Notes: a model not told the origin generated them from the sequence alone. Positions 50,821-60,839 are shown, numbered from the stretch's first letter. The stretch: DNA of 64,000 nucleotides from Streptomyces sp. NBC_00659 (GCF_036226925.1 NZ_CP109031.1:7874001-7938000); one strand, 5' to 3'. A program made the numbers and translations.

Positions 50821-51381
50821 ATGCCTTCCGAAGCTACCCCCCGCTACACCGTCCCGGGCCTCACGGTGCAGGACGCCGGCTCGCTCATCGAGGTGCTTCA
50901 GCAGCGCCTGCACGCCCTCAATGATCTCCACCTGACGCTCAAGCATGTGCACTGGAATGTGGTGGGCCCGCACTTCATCTCCGTGCACGAAATGCTCGAC
51001 CCGCAGGTCGACCGTGTCCGCGACATGGCCGATGACGTCGCCGAGCGTCTCGCTGCCCTGGGGGGCGTCGCCCACGGCACTCCGGGCGTGCTGGTCGAAG
51101 AGCGCTCCTGGAAGGACTACAGCGTAGGCCGTGCCGACGCCATCGCCCATCTTGGCGCGCTCGACCTCGTGTACACCGGAGTGATCGAGGATCTGCGCGC
51201 CGCGATCAAGACAGTGGGGGACATCGACCCGGCCACCGAAGACCTCCTGATCGAGCAACTGCGTGACCTGGAGCAGTTCCAGTGGTTCGTACGGGCGCAC
51301 TTGGAGACCGCGGGCGGGGCCCTCGCCACGGCCGGCGCCACCACCGAGAAGCAAGCCGCCAAGCAGGCCATTGACCGGTGA
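50821..51381 (+). CDS. dps: Dps-family ferritin-like DNA-protection protein
   Basis: The 186-residue protein is a Dps: LIEVLQQRLHALNDLHLTLK, HVHWNVVGPHFISVHEMLDP (His44, His56 and Asp60 fit the shared ferroxidase site), ADDVAERLAALGGVAHGTPG and a C-terminal helix LRDLEQFQWFVRAHLETAGG. Dps proteins oxidise iron and shield DNA in stress. The C-terminal tail is alanine- and lysine-bearing. The ATG at 50821 is preferred; an earlier in-frame ATG-like start at 50800 lies within the duplication. Confidence 0.92.
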   Translation: MPSEATPRYTVPGLTVQDAGSLIEVLQQRLHALNDLHLTLKHVHWNVVGPHFISVHEMLDPQVDRVRDMADDVAERLAALGGVAHGTPGVLVEERSWKDYSVGRADAIAHLGALDLVYTGVIEDLRAAIKTVGDIDPATEDLLIEQLRDLEQFQWFVRAHLETAGGALATAGATTEKQAAKQAIDR

Positions 51382-51591
51382 CATCGACAGCAGGGGCGGT
51401 GTGGATGGGTAGCGACCGGATCAGCTCGTCACGGCCCTCACACGAGCGCCTCCCCACGCGCGATCGCGCTCCGCGGACACCCCTACAGGCGCAGGCCGGG
51501 TTCCAGGAGCGTCAGGACGCCATGAGCGATGTGGCGCGCGACAACTGAGCCACGCCACGCGGACTTCGGGACAAGGGAAAGGCGCACGATC

Positions 51592-52158
51592 ATGTCCGAC
51601 AAGCCGCTCAACGGTCACCGGGTGTTGGTACTCGTCACCAACTACGGAGTCGAGCAGGACGAGTTGCTGGTACCGGTCCGCCGACTACGGGAGGACGGCG
51701 CGGACGTCACCATCGCAGCCGTGACCCCAGACCCCATCCAGACACTGGTGGGCGACCGGGACCCCGGCGAGACGGTGGAGCCCACCACCACGCTCGAGAC
51801 ACTCGATCCTGGCGCACACCAGCTGCTGCTGGTCCCTGGCGGCACGATCAACGCCGACCAACTCCGCCTGCAGCCCAAGGTCCTCGAGACGATCAGGGCG
51901 TTTGCGGCGTCGGGTCGCCCGATCGCTGCGATCTGCCACGGACCCTGGGCACTGGTGGAAGCCGACGTTTTGAGCGGCAAGACGCTGACCTCCTATCCCT
52001 CAGTGCGTACCGATGCCCGCAACGCAGGTGCCAAGGCCTGGGTCGACGAAGCTGTCGTGAGCGACAGCGCGAACGGCTACACCCTGGTCACGTCGCGGAC
52101 GCCGAAGGATCTCGACGATTTCCTTGGCGCCGTCAACAAGGCTCTGGTCGGTTCCTGA
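51592..52158 (+). CDS. DJ-1/PfpI-family protein
   Basis: The 188-residue protein is a type 1 glutamine-amidotransferase-like DJ-1/PfpI member: HRVLVLVTNYGVEQDELLVP, HQLLLVPGGTINADQLRLQP, the nucleophile Cys (about 113) in AAICHGPWALVEADVLSGK and TSYPSVRTDARNAGAKAWVD. Such proteins act in carbonyl or oxidative stress. The acidic residue before the nucleophile elbow is present as Glu in YGVEQDE. It follows AAGGGAAAGG. A broken relative is at 22954. Confidence 0.9.
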   Translation: MSDKPLNGHRVLVLVTNYGVEQDELLVPVRRLREDGADVTIAAVTPDPIQTLVGDRDPGETVEPTTTLETLDPGAHQLLLVPGGTINADQLRLQPKVLETIRAFAASGRPIAAICHGPWALVEADVLSGKTLTSYPSVRTDARNAGAKAWVDEAVVSDSANGYTLVTSRTPKDLDDFLGAVNKALVGS

Positions 52159-52186
52159 GGGCAGGGGCATTGAAGTGCCATTGATA

Positions 52187-52212
52187 GGATGGTTTATGGC
52201 GATTCGGGGTAC
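52187..52212 (+). promoter_or_regulatory. Sigma-B-like promoter with leaderless geometry
   Basis: GGAT-N16-GGGTAC is a full match to the consensus. The -10 element ends nine bases before the ATG at 52222, so the transcript should start at or next to the start codon. The same spacing is found at 13322-13337. Confidence 0.6.
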
Positions 52213-52221
52213 ACGGCACTC

Positions 52222-52476
52222 ATGATCGACGAAGCGCAAACCATGTTGGCCGTTTCCTCCGCCGGTGCTCTTTGGCTAACGGCGGCGGGTGTCGCTGTGG
52301 TCGCCGTCCTCATCGCGGCGTTTGTCGTCGGAGGTCGGCGTGCTGCCCAGCGCAAGGTATCCACCCCCGGGCCGGGGGCCGAACAGGCCCGCCGAGTCTT
52401 GGCCGATCCCGCACAGCGCGGCGAAGGATGGAGCACTCCCGACGACGACCCCGAGCAGGGTCACCCCCGCCGCTGA
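52222..52476 (+). CDS. DUF6479-like small membrane protein (copy 2)
   Basis: The 84-residue protein has one membrane helix (LWLTAAGVAVVAVLIAAFVV) and a tail ending QRGEGWSTPDDDPEQGHPRR. It is a paralogue of the protein at 13337, with equal length and the same tail. The ATG lacks a ribosome-binding site but is ideally placed for leaderless translation. Function is unknown. Confidence 0.75.
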   Translation: MIDEAQTMLAVSSAGALWLTAAGVAVVAVLIAAFVVGGRRAAQRKVSTPGPGAEQARRVLADPAQRGEGWSTPDDDPEQGHPRR

Positions 52477-53178
52477 CCATCTTCTGCCCAGTACCGGCCG
52501 TGCCGTGCGCGGCCATGCCTTCCTTCGTCCACCCCATGAGGAGCTGTGGCGCCTTCTCGGAGCTGCTGAGGTCGTGGCTACGTCGGCGGTGAAGAAGCGG
52601 ACGAGTGCGGCGGCCGCGGGCTTGTCCGCGTCGCAATCCCTGTACAGCTCCGGCAGGCTCGGCAGCCCGCCAGTGTCCTTCTTCAGTATTTCGCCGTGGC
52701 GAGGAGGCGGTCACCGACGCAGCGTGAGCAGAGTCGCAGCTCCTGGTCGCCCACGAAGAAGCGCGAAGGCTGGCCGGTCCAAGTGGACGGGGTCCTTGTG
52801 AGTTCGGCTTGTAGCCTACGTGCTCTGTTTCTGTTGCGTCCGTTTGATCCTTCTTCCCCGTGCCGAAGCCGTGACTGGCCTTGGAGACGGTCTCGGTGCC
52901 CTTGACGGACTGCGCCCCCTGGCGGCGATCACCCGCCAACCATCGTTGACGTGTCTCCCTGCGCCCAACCCTTCGGCCATCACGCTGTTTCCGCTGTTGC
53001 TGGCACTGCCCGACCGGGCGGGTAGCGAGCCGGCTACGGGGAACAAGGGCGCCATCACCACGGTCGGCAACGCCGCCCCGGTGGTCGTGACACTTCCGGT
53101 GGGGCCGCATACTCGTTGCTCGCCTGTCCGTGCCGTGAACCGGGACGGGTGTACCGAGGGCACGAACTGGAAGGACTG
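52477..53178. other. No intact gene seen
   Basis: This 700-bp stretch has no supported gene. On the minus strand a short frame near 52690-52780 reads FFVGDQELRLCSRCVGDRLL, with two cysteines, and looks like a scrap of a small zinc-ribbon protein. The promoter of the permease gene must lie near the end. Confidence 0.45.
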
Positions 53179-55170
53179 ATGGGGGACATGAAGGTCGCGA
53201 ACGAACCGGTCATACCGGCAGAGGTGGAAAGTCCCGCTCTACGGGCCCAGCCGACCGGACGCTTTGCGCAATGGCTGCTGCATCACCGGGTGCAACCGAT
53301 CGGACCAGCGGCAGGCGAGGGACACACCGAGCACCACGCCTGGTGGAAGGTGATGTGCCTGACCGGGGTCGACTACTTCTCCAGCCTGGCCTACGTCCCG
53401 GCGATCGCCGCCCTCGCGGCAGGAGCGGTCTCGCCCTTGGCGACGCTGTTGATCGTGGCGCTGACCCTGGTGGGGATGCTGCCGATGTACCGGCGGGTGA
53501 CTCGTGAGAGCCCCCACGGAGCAGGGTCGGTGGCGATGCTGGAGGATCTGCTGCCGTTCTGGCGGGGCAAACTGTTCGTCCTGGTCCTGCTCGGTTTCGT
53601 CGCCACTTCGTGGATCATCACGATCACCTTGTCAACGGCGGACGCTTCCGTGCATGTGGTGGAGAACCCCTACTTCCCGCATGCGCTGCACGGCCACGAG
53701 GTCGCTCTCACCGTGGCGCTGCTGGTGGTACTCGGCGGGGTGTTCCTGCTCGGGTTCAGCGAAGCGGTCAAGGTGGCCATCCCCCTGGTCGTGGCCTTCC
53801 TGGCGCTCAACGCGGCTGTCATCGGCGTCGGTCTGGTGGACGTCTTCACCACGCCGGGCGCGTTCTCGGCGTGGACGGACGCCCTCGGCGACGGCGGAGG
53901 CGGTCTCGGAGATCTGGCAGGGCCCGCACTCCTGGCGTTTCCCCTGCTGGTGCTGGGCCTTTCCGGTTTCGAGACGGGCGTGAGCATGATGCCTCTCATA
54001 TCCGCGGAAGGCAGCGATCCCGAGCAGCAGAAGCAGTCACGGATCCGCAACACCCGGCGGCTGTTGACCACCGCCGCGCTCGTCATGAGCGTCTACCTGT
54101 TGGCCGCGAGTTTCGTGACCACTGTCCTCATCCCGCACAAGGAGTTCGAGTCCGGTGGCCAGGCGAACGGCCGGGCGCTGGCCTGGCTGGCGCACGAGAA
54201 GGTCGGCGAAGTGTTCGGCACCGCCTACGACATCAGCACCATCCTGATCCTGTGGTTCGCGGGAGCGTCCGCGATGGCAGGGCTGATCAACATCGTGCCC
54301 AGATATCTGCCCGACTACGGCATGGCCCCGGAATGGGGACGCGCGGTACGCCCTGTCGTCATCGTCTACACCGCTCTCTGCATCATTATCACCATCGCGT
54401 TCGATGCCGATGTCGACGCACAGGCCGGCGCCTACGCCACCGGCATCCTGGCCATGATGGTCTCCGGAGCGTTCGCCGTCACGGTCTCGGTCGTCCGCAG
54501 CCGTCGGCGCGTGGCCGGTACAGGATTCGCGCTCCTCACCGCCGTCCTGTCCTACGCGCTGATGGCCAACATCGTCGACAAGCCCGACGGCATCACCATC
54601 TCGGGCATGTTCATCGCCGGCATCATCGCCGTGTCGCTGATCTCCCGGGTCTCACGCACCACCGAACTGCGCGCTGACCGGCTCGTGTTCGACGACGAAG
54701 CCCGCAGGTTCATCACCGACACCCTCGCGCACGACAACGCCATCAACATCATCGCCAACCGACGACAGACCGGCGACAGCGCCGAGTACGCCCATAAAGA
54801 GCGGGAGCAGCGCGGCACCAACCCCGTACCCGGCCTTGCCGACGTGCTGTTCCTGGAAATCGACGTGGTCGATCCGTCCGACTTCAGCGAAACCCTCAGC
54901 GTCCGGGGCGTCGAGGTGGACGGTCACCGAATCCTGCGGGCCGAGGCCCCGGCCGCTCCGAACGCCATTGCGGCGATCCTGCTCGCCCTGCGCAACGCCA
55001 CCGGGGTTCAGCCGCACTGCTACTTCGCGTGGGCCGAAGGAAGTCCCTTGCTGCACATGTTCCGTTACTTCCTCCTGGGCCGCGGCGACACCGCTCCCGT
55101 CACCCGCGAAATCATCCGCAGCAACGAACCCGACCCTGACCGCCGCCCAGGCATCCACGTCGGCGGCTGA
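53179..55170 (+). CDS. APC-superfamily amino-acid permease
   Basis: The 663-residue protein is an APC-type transporter with about 12 membrane helices. The first is in [20 protein letters not shown], followed by [20 protein letters not shown], and the conserved [20 protein letters not shown] includes the broken helix. After the last helix ([20 protein letters not shown]) comes a cytoplasmic domain of about 170 residues ([40 protein letters not shown]). The substrate is unknown. ATG 53179 follows GGAAGGA; ATG 53188 is an alternative. Confidence 0.85.
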   Translation: MGDMKVANEPVIPAEVESPALRAQPTGRFAQWLLHHRVQPIGPAAGEGHTEHHAWWKVMCLTGVDYFSSLAYVPAIAALAAGAVSPLATLLIVALTLVGMLPMYRRVTRESPHGAGSVAMLEDLLPFWRGKLFVLVLLGFVATSWIITITLSTADASVHVVENPYFPHALHGHEVALTVALLVVLGGVFLLGFSEAVKVAIPLVVAFLALNAAVIGVGLVDVFTTPGAFSAWTDALGDGGGGLGDLAGPALLAFPLLVLGLSGFETGVSMMPLISAEGSDPEQQKQSRIRNTRRLLTTAALVMSVYLLAASFVTTVLIPHKEFESGGQANGRALAWLAHEKVGEVFGTAYDISTILILWFAGASAMAGLINIVPRYLPDYGMAPEWGRAVRPVVIVYTALCIIITIAFDADVDAQAGAYATGILAMMVSGAFAVTVSVVRSRRRVAGTGFALLTAVLSYALMANIVDKPDGITISGMFIAGIIAVSLISRVSRTTELRADRLVFDDEARRFITDTLAHDNAINIIANRRQTGDSAEYAHKEREQRGTNPVPGLADVLFLEIDVVDPSDFSETLSVRGVEVDGHRILRAEAPAAPNAIAAILLALRNATGVQPHCYFAWAEGSPLLHMFRYFLLGRGDTAPVTREIIRSNEPDPDRRPGIHVGG

Positions 55171-55584
55171 ACTCGCGGCCGTACTTCGTGATTCGAGCTG
55201 GCCAGACCTGTTCCCGCTCTCGCGCCGGAGAGCGTCAGCCCGCTGTTCATTGTGAGTGGGCCTGCAGATCACGGTGCCAGGAGGGCATGTGCTCGGCTAC
55301 CAGGGCAGCGTGATCGAAGCCGATACAGGGGATGAGCCCACGGCGTCGCTGTCCTCGGGCGCGTGCGCGACTGGTCGGCAGTTCTTTCGGCCGTAAGGCC
55401 AACTCCAAACGGATGGAGGACCAGTTCGCGTCGCCTGCCTACTGCGCCTCCGGCGTGGGCTGCCGCCGCTGACCCACCCGCCGTCCGGCAGAGCCAGCCG
55501 ACGGCCACCATCTCGATGCTGTAGAACCGGCGCTGTTCGCCAACGTGCGAGGGGTGGCGAACGCCGCCGGTTCGCTGTGGGCGG
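55171..55584. other. No gene seen
   Basis: No supported gene lies between the permease stop and the sigma-factor remnant. Confidence 0.45.
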
Positions 55585-55759
55585 GTGTGGTTTGTTGGGG
55601 GTGAGCATGCCTTCGCGCAGTTTGGTGACGGTGTGGTTGAGCAGGCGGGAGACGCACAGTCGGGAGGCGCCGAGGTTCGCCGATCTGGGCCTGGGCAAGT
55701 TCGTCGATGAACCGCATGGGGATGATGCGCCGCTCGCGTTCGTCGAGTTCGGCGATCAT
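55585..55759 (-). pseudogene. Region-4 remnant of a SigB/SigF-family sigma factor
   Basis: One frame gives IAELDERERRIIPMRFIDEL AQAQIGE in continuity and a shifted frame gives CVSRLLNHTVTKLREGM LTPN. Together these are sigma region 4 of SigB/SigF/SigG-type sigma factors, including the -35 recognition helix pattern around SRLL. A one-base change near 55690 breaks the frame and regions 2 and 3 are absent. Confidence 0.75.
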
Positions 55760-55821
55760 GGAGCGCTCATGAGATGCGGATATCCCAGATGATGCGATAC
55801 GTATCGCCCAGCATTCAACAG

Positions 55822-56865
55822 TCATTCTTCTCCTTCGTCGAGGCGGCGTAGGTCGTCCTCGTCCCATTTCCGGGTGTCGCGGGGCTGGGTGTAGGGCTCG
55901 GTCCCGGGCGGGAGCCCGCCGGCGATGGCTCGCTGGCGTACTGCCTCGGCATCGAATTCCAGGCCGAGGAGGATGGCCAGGTTGCTGATCCACAGCCACA
56001 CCAGGAAGACGATGACGCCCGCCATGGTGCCGTAGGTCTTGTTGTACGACGCGAAGTTGGCCACGTAGAACGCGAATCCGGCGGAGGCGATCATCCAGAT
56101 CACCAGGGCCAGGAAACTGCCCGGAGTGATCCACTTGAAGCCCTTCACCTTCGCGTTCGGGCTCGCCCAGTACAGGATCGCGATCATCACAGTGACCAGC
56201 ACGACCAGGACCGGCCACTTGGCGATCGACCACACCGTCAGCGCGGTGTCCCCGACCCCCAGCGCCGTGCCCACCTGGCGGGCCACGCCACCGGTGAAGA
56301 CCACGATCAGCGCACTGACCACAGCCAAAACCATCAGGACAACCGTCACACCGACACGCACTGGCAGGATCTTCCACACCGGACGTCCCTCCGGCATGTC
56401 GTAGATGGCGTTCGCGGCACGGATGAACGCCGCGACATAACCGGAGGCCGACCACACCGCCACCACCAGAGCGACGATCGCCACGATGCTGCCGGTGCCT
56501 GCGTTGCCCTGCAGCTGCTCCACAGCGCGGGTGATGATGTCGCGGGCCGGGCCGGGAGTGAGCTGTCTGAGATTGTTCAGCACCTTGTCCGTGGTCGACC
56601 TGCCGGTGATGCCCAGCAGGGAGACCAGGACCAGCAGGGCCGGGAACAAGGCGAGGACCCCGTAGTACGTCAACGCCGCCGCCCGGTCGGCCAACTCGTC
56701 CTTCTTGAACTCCCGCAGGCTCCCGGTGAACACCTTGCCCCACGCCCGCCGGGGCAGCTCCGTCGGCGTGTCCGGCGCCCGCTCCTCCACCTCGGGTCCA
56801 GGTCCGGCCTCCTCAGGCGTCGGCACATCGATATCTTTTTGTTCTTTCCATCCTGATTTCGCCAT
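55822..56865 (-). CDS. YihY/BrkB-family membrane protein
   Basis: The 347-residue protein has the YihY pattern: FKKDELADRAAALTYYGVLA, LFPALLVLVSLLGI, VAVWSASGYVAAFIRAANAI, WMIASAGFAFYVANFASYNK TYGTMAG and IVFLVWLWISNLAILLGLEF. It has about six membrane helices and a hydrophilic start and tail. Its role is unknown; members were once called ribonuclease BN in error. The ATG at 56865 has GGCGGGAC upstream. A fragment of a paralogue is at 27478. Confidence 0.92.
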   Translation of the reverse strand: MAKSGWKEQKDIDVPTPEEAGPGPEVEERAPDTPTELPRRAWGKVFTGSLREFKKDELADRAAALTYYGVLALFPALLVLVSLLGITGRSTTDKVLNNLRQLTPGPARDIITRAVEQLQGNAGTGSIVAIVALVVAVWSASGYVAAFIRAANAIYDMPEGRPVWKILPVRVGVTVVLMVLAVVSALIVVFTGGVARQVGTALGVGDTALTVWSIAKWPVLVVLVTVMIAILYWASPNAKVKGFKWITPGSFLALVIWMIASAGFAFYVANFASYNKTYGTMAGVIVFLVWLWISNLAILLGLEFDAEAVRQRAIAGGLPPGTEPYTQPRDTRKWDEDDLRRLDEGEE

Positions 56866-56881
56866 GTCCCGCCGAGTACCC

Positions 56882-57193
56882 CAGCTCATGGCGTTGAACG
56901 ACGATCCGAAGCGCCAAAAGCAGAGGCCACCCCCAGGTCATCACAGTAGACACCGGGCGAAGGTGGCAGCAGGATCGGGCAGGCCAGGCCAGCCCCTCAC
57001 GCGCGATGCTCGATGCCTGCTCTGGGTGACTCAGCGAGCCGTTCGGCCGCAGAACTCTGCCTGGTCGCTGTCGGCAGGCTCCCGGCCGACGCCGTCTGAT
57101 GGCGTGCTCGCCTCGACTGCGGATTCTGCTGTGCGCCGAGGTTGCCCTGACGGTGACTGTGCCGATGCCGACCGGGCTTGCCTGCGTGCAGGG
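56882..57193. other. No gene seen
   Basis: The stretch between the YihY start and the ABC-operon terminator holds no supported gene. Confidence 0.45.
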
Positions 57194-57222
57194 GTGGGCT
57201 CCTCCTGGCAGGAGGAGCCCAC
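57194..57222 (-). terminator. Terminator of the ABC operon
   Basis: A perfect 13-bp stem (GTGGGCTCCTCCT and complement) with a GGC loop lies 20 bases after the permease stop on the minus strand. Confidence 0.85.
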
Positions 57223-57242
57223 TTCGGGGGATGTGTGAGGGG

Positions 57243-59588
57243 TTATTCCGTGCGCAGGCCTTCCGGGCGCATCATCCGCAGCAGCGGCGGCAGGCTGAGC
57301 AGCGTGACCACGCCGACCACGGCCGCGCCCACGCCGGTCATGGTCAGGACGCTCGCCCAGTCCATGGCCACCGGTGTACGGGTCATCTTCAGCAGCGCCG
57401 AGCCAAGGGTGATGCCCACCGATGTGGCCAGTACGAGGCCGAGTCCGACCGGGAGGGCCGTCTGCCACAGTACCGACAGGGTCAGCGTGCGGCGCCGGGT
57501 GCCGAAGGCGACCAGCGCGGAGAGCAGCTTCCTGCGCTCGCGCAGCTGCTCCAGCTGGGAGACCAGCAGACTCGCGCCGATCAGTGCCAGCACAAAGGCG
57601 GAGCCGACGAACAGGCCGGTGCGGATGGAGGTGTACTTGACGTCCTCCTGGGTCGCCGACCAACTGTAGGTTTGTGCCAGGGGGTCGATGCGGGCGACGA
57701 CGTTGCGTATGTACTCCCGTGAGTCCGGCACCGACGGGTCCAGACGCAGGTAGACACCGTCCGAGAACACCGCGGGCGCGGCCTTTTGGGGCAGGGCGGC
57801 GGGGGTGACCAGCAGACTGGTGTAGTCCTGCAGTGAGTCCTTGCGCGCGTTCACCTCCCGAATGTTTGCCGGAACGGTCCAGGGCACCTCGAGGCGGCGT
57901 TCGGCGCCGTCGTACGACGGGTCGATGTAGAGCTGCCGACCGGGCTTCACCAGGGCGATTTCGGATGCGTTGCTGGGGTCCGAGTAACCGCTCCGCGTTC
58001 GCGTGATGAACACGTCACCGTCCTTGCAGGAGGGCAATGTGGCGAGTTCACGCAGGGTGGCGCAGTTACCCACGGTCAGGCCGTTGCTGTTCTCCGGGTT
58101 GCGACGTGCGTCCCCGTACTGGGAGCGGGCCAGGGCCACCGCGGCCCGGACCCCCTTGGTGCCGGTGAATTCGCGCTCGATGCCGGGCAGCGGCTTGGGG
58201 CCGCTGAAGTCGACCTGCATCTGGACCCGGCTGGGGTCCTTGCCGGTGCTCTTGGTGTACTGGCTCTGCGTTCCCGTGAAGAGCATCTGCAGCGCGATGG
58301 CCCCGGCCACCGCCACGGCGATGCCGTTGACCATGCGGGCGGCAGTGCCGCTGCTCAACTGCAGTCGTCGCACGGCCAACTGCCAGGACAGCGGGCCCTT
58401 GCCGAGCCGGACGACGACCGCCTCCACGACCCAGGGCAGCAGGGCGGTGATGCCGATCAGCAACATCAGGACGCCGCCGATGACGAGGTACTGGTTGAAG
58501 TTTCCGTTCTTGTGGCCTTGGCCGATCATCGGGTAGAGCATCGCGAGGCCGGCCAGAGTCGGCAGCAGCCGCCACCACAGCCGACGGCGACTCTGCTTGG
58601 CAGCACGCACGACACCGAGGGGTTCGACGACCACGCCGCGCATCGCGAGCAGCGTGACCAGCACCGCGGCGACCGGCACCGCCACCGCGACCAGCGCGGC
58701 AAGCGCGGGAGTGGGGTCGAGGTAGCTGGGCCAGACGCTCACGCCCAGCAACTCGCCGGTGCCCAGCTTCTGGCGGCCGAGCAAGAAGAAGCCGGTGCCC
58801 ACGGCCAGACCGAGCAGAGCTCCTGCCAGCGCCTCGCCCGCCGCGATCCGCCGGGTCATCCCCCGGTCGGAGCCGACCAGGCGCAGCGCGGCGAGGCGGC
58901 GGTCGCGGCGTTCGCCGCCGAAGCGGACGGCGGCGGCGATGAACACGGCGACCGGCGTCAGCAGCACCACGAACACGACCAAGACCATGAGCAGCAGCAC
59001 CGGGTCGCTCTTCTCGGGCGTCGCGTCCGGTTTGCCGAACTTGGCCAGCCGTGTCACCAGGGAGGAGTCCGTGAGCTTCAACCCCGAGGCGCCCGCGTAG
59101 TAAGCCAGTTCGTGCGAGCCGATCAGCCCGCTCTCGCCGATCGTGCCGGTGATCTTGTACGGCAGGCGCTCCCGCAGCAGTTTCGCGTCGTCCGAGTCCA
59201 GCAGGTCCTTGAGCGCGGGGGAGACCACCATCTCGCCCTTACCCGGGAAGCGGTCGACCCCGGGGGGCAGCGGCGCCCGCCTGCCCTCGGGTTCGACGAA
59301 CCGGCCCCGGACGTCGTCGTCGTGCCAGGTGGTGTCGGCATCGGCGATCAGGAAAGTGTTGTCGGCCTTGGGCAGGACCGTCTGGGAGTACGTGTTGGTG
59401 TAGCGGGCGTCCTCCACCTTGCTGCGGGAGGTGAACACGTTGGGCATCGCGGTGCACAACAGGAGCAGAGCCACGCCGAGGCCGACGCCGACCGCTGTCA
59501 GCGTCATTCGGACCCAGCCCTCGCGGCCGCCGGTGACGGCGAACCGGGCTCCCATGGCCAGGTCTCTGGACCACTGGCGCGGACTCAT
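57243..59588 (-). CDS. FtsX-type ABC transporter permease
   Basis: The 781-residue protein has two FtsX/MacB-type permease modules. An N-terminal helix (TAVGVGLGVALLLLCTAMPN) is followed by a large extracytoplasmic domain, then helices near LLLMVLVVFVVLLTPVAVFI, ALAGALLGLAVGTGFFLLG and others. A second module ends with LTMTGVGAAVVGVVTLLSLP. Such permeases with a partner ATPase export peptides or act as mechanotransmitters. Its start overlaps the ATPase stop by four bases. Confidence 0.88.
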   Translation of the reverse strand: MSPRQWSRDLAMGARFAVTGGREGWVRMTLTAVGVGLGVALLLLCTAMPNVFTSRSKVEDARYTNTYSQTVLPKADNTFLIADADTTWHDDDVRGRFVEPEGRRAPLPPGVDRFPGKGEMVVSPALKDLLDSDDAKLLRERLPYKITGTIGESGLIGSHELAYYAGASGLKLTDSSLVTRLAKFGKPDATPEKSDPVLLLMVLVVFVVLLTPVAVFIAAAVRFGGERRDRRLAALRLVGSDRGMTRRIAAGEALAGALLGLAVGTGFFLLGRQKLGTGELLGVSVWPSYLDPTPALAALVAVAVPVAAVLVTLLAMRGVVVEPLGVVRAAKQSRRRLWWRLLPTLAGLAMLYPMIGQGHKNGNFNQYLVIGGVLMLLIGITALLPWVVEAVVVRLGKGPLSWQLAVRRLQLSSGTAARMVNGIAVAVAGAIALQMLFTGTQSQYTKSTGKDPSRVQMQVDFSGPKPLPGIEREFTGTKGVRAAVALARSQYGDARRNPENSNGLTVGNCATLRELATLPSCKDGDVFITRTRSGYSDPSNASEIALVKPGRQLYIDPSYDGAERRLEVPWTVPANIREVNARKDSLQDYTSLLVTPAALPQKAAPAVFSDGVYLRLDPSVPDSREYIRNVVARIDPLAQTYSWSATQEDVKYTSIRTGLFVGSAFVLALIGASLLVSQLEQLRERRKLLSALVAFGTRRRTLTLSVLWQTALPVGLGLVLATSVGITLGSALLKMTRTPVAMDWASVLTMTGVGAAVVGVVTLLSLPPLLRMMRPEGLRTE

Positions 59589-60277
59589 ATGGCGCGCTCC
59601 ATGTCCCGGGACTTGCCGTCGCGTACGACGATCTCGCGGTCGGAGTAGGCGGCCACCCGTGTCTCGTGGGTGACGAGGACGACGGCGGCGTTGGTGGAGC
59701 GGGCCGCGCCGGTGAGCAGTTCCATCACGCGCTCACCGTTGTAGGAGTCGAGCGCGCCGGTCGGTTCGTCGGCGAACAGCACCCGGGGGCCGGTGACCAG
59801 CGCGCGGGCCACGGCGACGCGCTGGCCCTGGCCGCCGGAGACCTCGCCGGGCCGCTTGCCCTTCAGGTCGTCGACCTCCAGGCGTTCCATCCAGCCGAGC
59901 GCCGCCCGCTCGGCTTCCTTGCGGGAGGTGCCGTTCAGCCTGAGCGGCAGGGCGACGTTTTCCACGCAGGTCAGTTCCGGCACGAGCTGCCCGAACTGGA
60001 ACACGAAGCCGAACTCGGAGCGGCGTAACGCGCTGCGCTGGGCGTCGCTCATCGTCGTCACCTCGCGCCCGTTGTAGGTGATCGACCCGGAGTCGGGCGG
60101 CAGGATGGCCGCGAGGCAGTGCAGCAGCGTCGACTTGCCGGAGCCGGAGGGGCCCATGACGGCGACGACCTCGCCGGGGTGGATGGAGAACTCGGCGCCG
60201 TCGAGGGCATGGGTGTGCCCATAGGTCTTGCGCAGGTCCTGCGCGGTGAGCAGGGAACCAGGGGGAGAAGTCGTCAT
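59585..60277 (-). CDS. ABC transporter ATP-binding protein
   Basis: The 230-residue protein is a MacB/LolD-type ATPase. Walker A is GPSGSGKST (42-50), the Q-loop is in FVFQFGQLVPELT, the signature is VSGGQGQRVAVARAL, Walker B is VLFADEPTGALD and the H-loop is VLVTHETRVAAYSD. It powers the FtsX-type permease downstream. It overlaps both neighbours by four bases, so all three genes form one coupled operon. Confidence 0.93.
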   Translation of the reverse strand: MTTSPPGSLLTAQDLRKTYGHTHALDGAEFSIHPGEVVAVMGPSGSGKSTLLHCLAAILPPDSGSITYNGREVTTMSDAQRSALRRSEFGFVFQFGQLVPELTCVENVALPLRLNGTSRKEAERAALGWMERLEVDDLKGKRPGEVSGGQGQRVAVARALVTGPRVLFADEPTGALDSYNGERVMELLTGAARSTNAAVVLVTHETRVAAYSDREIVVRDGKSRDMERAI

Positions 60278-60798
60278 CGAGCTACAGCCTCACGGAGTTT
60301 GTCGAGTCGGGCGGCGGTCAGCTCCAGCCAGCGCAGGTCCGCTTCCAGGTGGAAGAGGGCGTGGTCGCAGATCAGCTGGTCCGCCAGATCGCCCTTGCGC
60401 TTGCGGTCGGTCAGGATGCGCATGCTGCGCAGGTGTTCGGAGCGTTGGGTGTCCAGGATGTCGGCGGCGTCCCGGTGGGTGAGCAGCGCGAGGACGACTT
60501 TGGTGTAGAGGGCCGACTGGAGGTATTCCTCCGGCTTCTGCGGGGTCGCGAGCCACCGCTCTACGTCGGTGATGCCAGCGTCGGTGATCGCGTAGCGCTT
60601 GCGCTCCGGGCCGCCGCCGGCCTCGATCCCGTCGACCTCGACGAGGCCGTTCTTCAGCAGCCGGGACATCGTCGAGTAGACCTGGCCGTAGTGCAGCGGT
60701 CGGTCGTGACCGAACGTCTCATCGAAGGCCCGCTTCAGGTCGTAACCGTGTCGCGGGCCGGACTCCAGGAGCCCCAAAAGGGTGTGACCGATGGACAT
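60274..60798 (-). CDS. PadR-family transcriptional regulator
   Basis: The 174-residue protein has a PadR winged helix: HTLLGLLESGPRHGYDLKRA, HYGQVYSTMSRLLKNGLVEV, KRYAITDAGITDVERWLATP, and a C-terminal dimerisation helix region. It opens the ABC operon and probably represses it. ATG 60798 is seven bases from a TATAGT -10 box, so translation may be leaderless; a GTG at 60807 is less likely. Confidence 0.88.
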   Translation of the reverse strand: MSIGHTLLGLLESGPRHGYDLKRAFDETFGHDRPLHYGQVYSTMSRLLKNGLVEVDGIEAGGGPERKRYAITDAGITDVERWLATPQKPEEYLQSALYTKVVLALLTHRDAADILDTQRSEHLRSMRILTDRKRKGDLADQLICDHALFHLEADLRWLELTAARLDKLREAVAR

Positions 60799-60805
60799 GA
60801 GCCGC

Positions 60806-60824
60806 ACTATACACGCCGTGTATA
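60806..60824 (-). promoter_or_regulatory. PadR promoter with overlapping palindrome
   Basis: TATACACGCCGTGTATA (60808-60824) is a perfect palindrome. On the minus strand its end forms TATAGT (60811-60806), a -10 box seven bases before the ATG. Further GTGTATAC half-sites continue to about 60838. This fits PadR autoregulation. Confidence 0.7.
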
Positions 60825-60839
60825 CGCGGTGTGTATACG

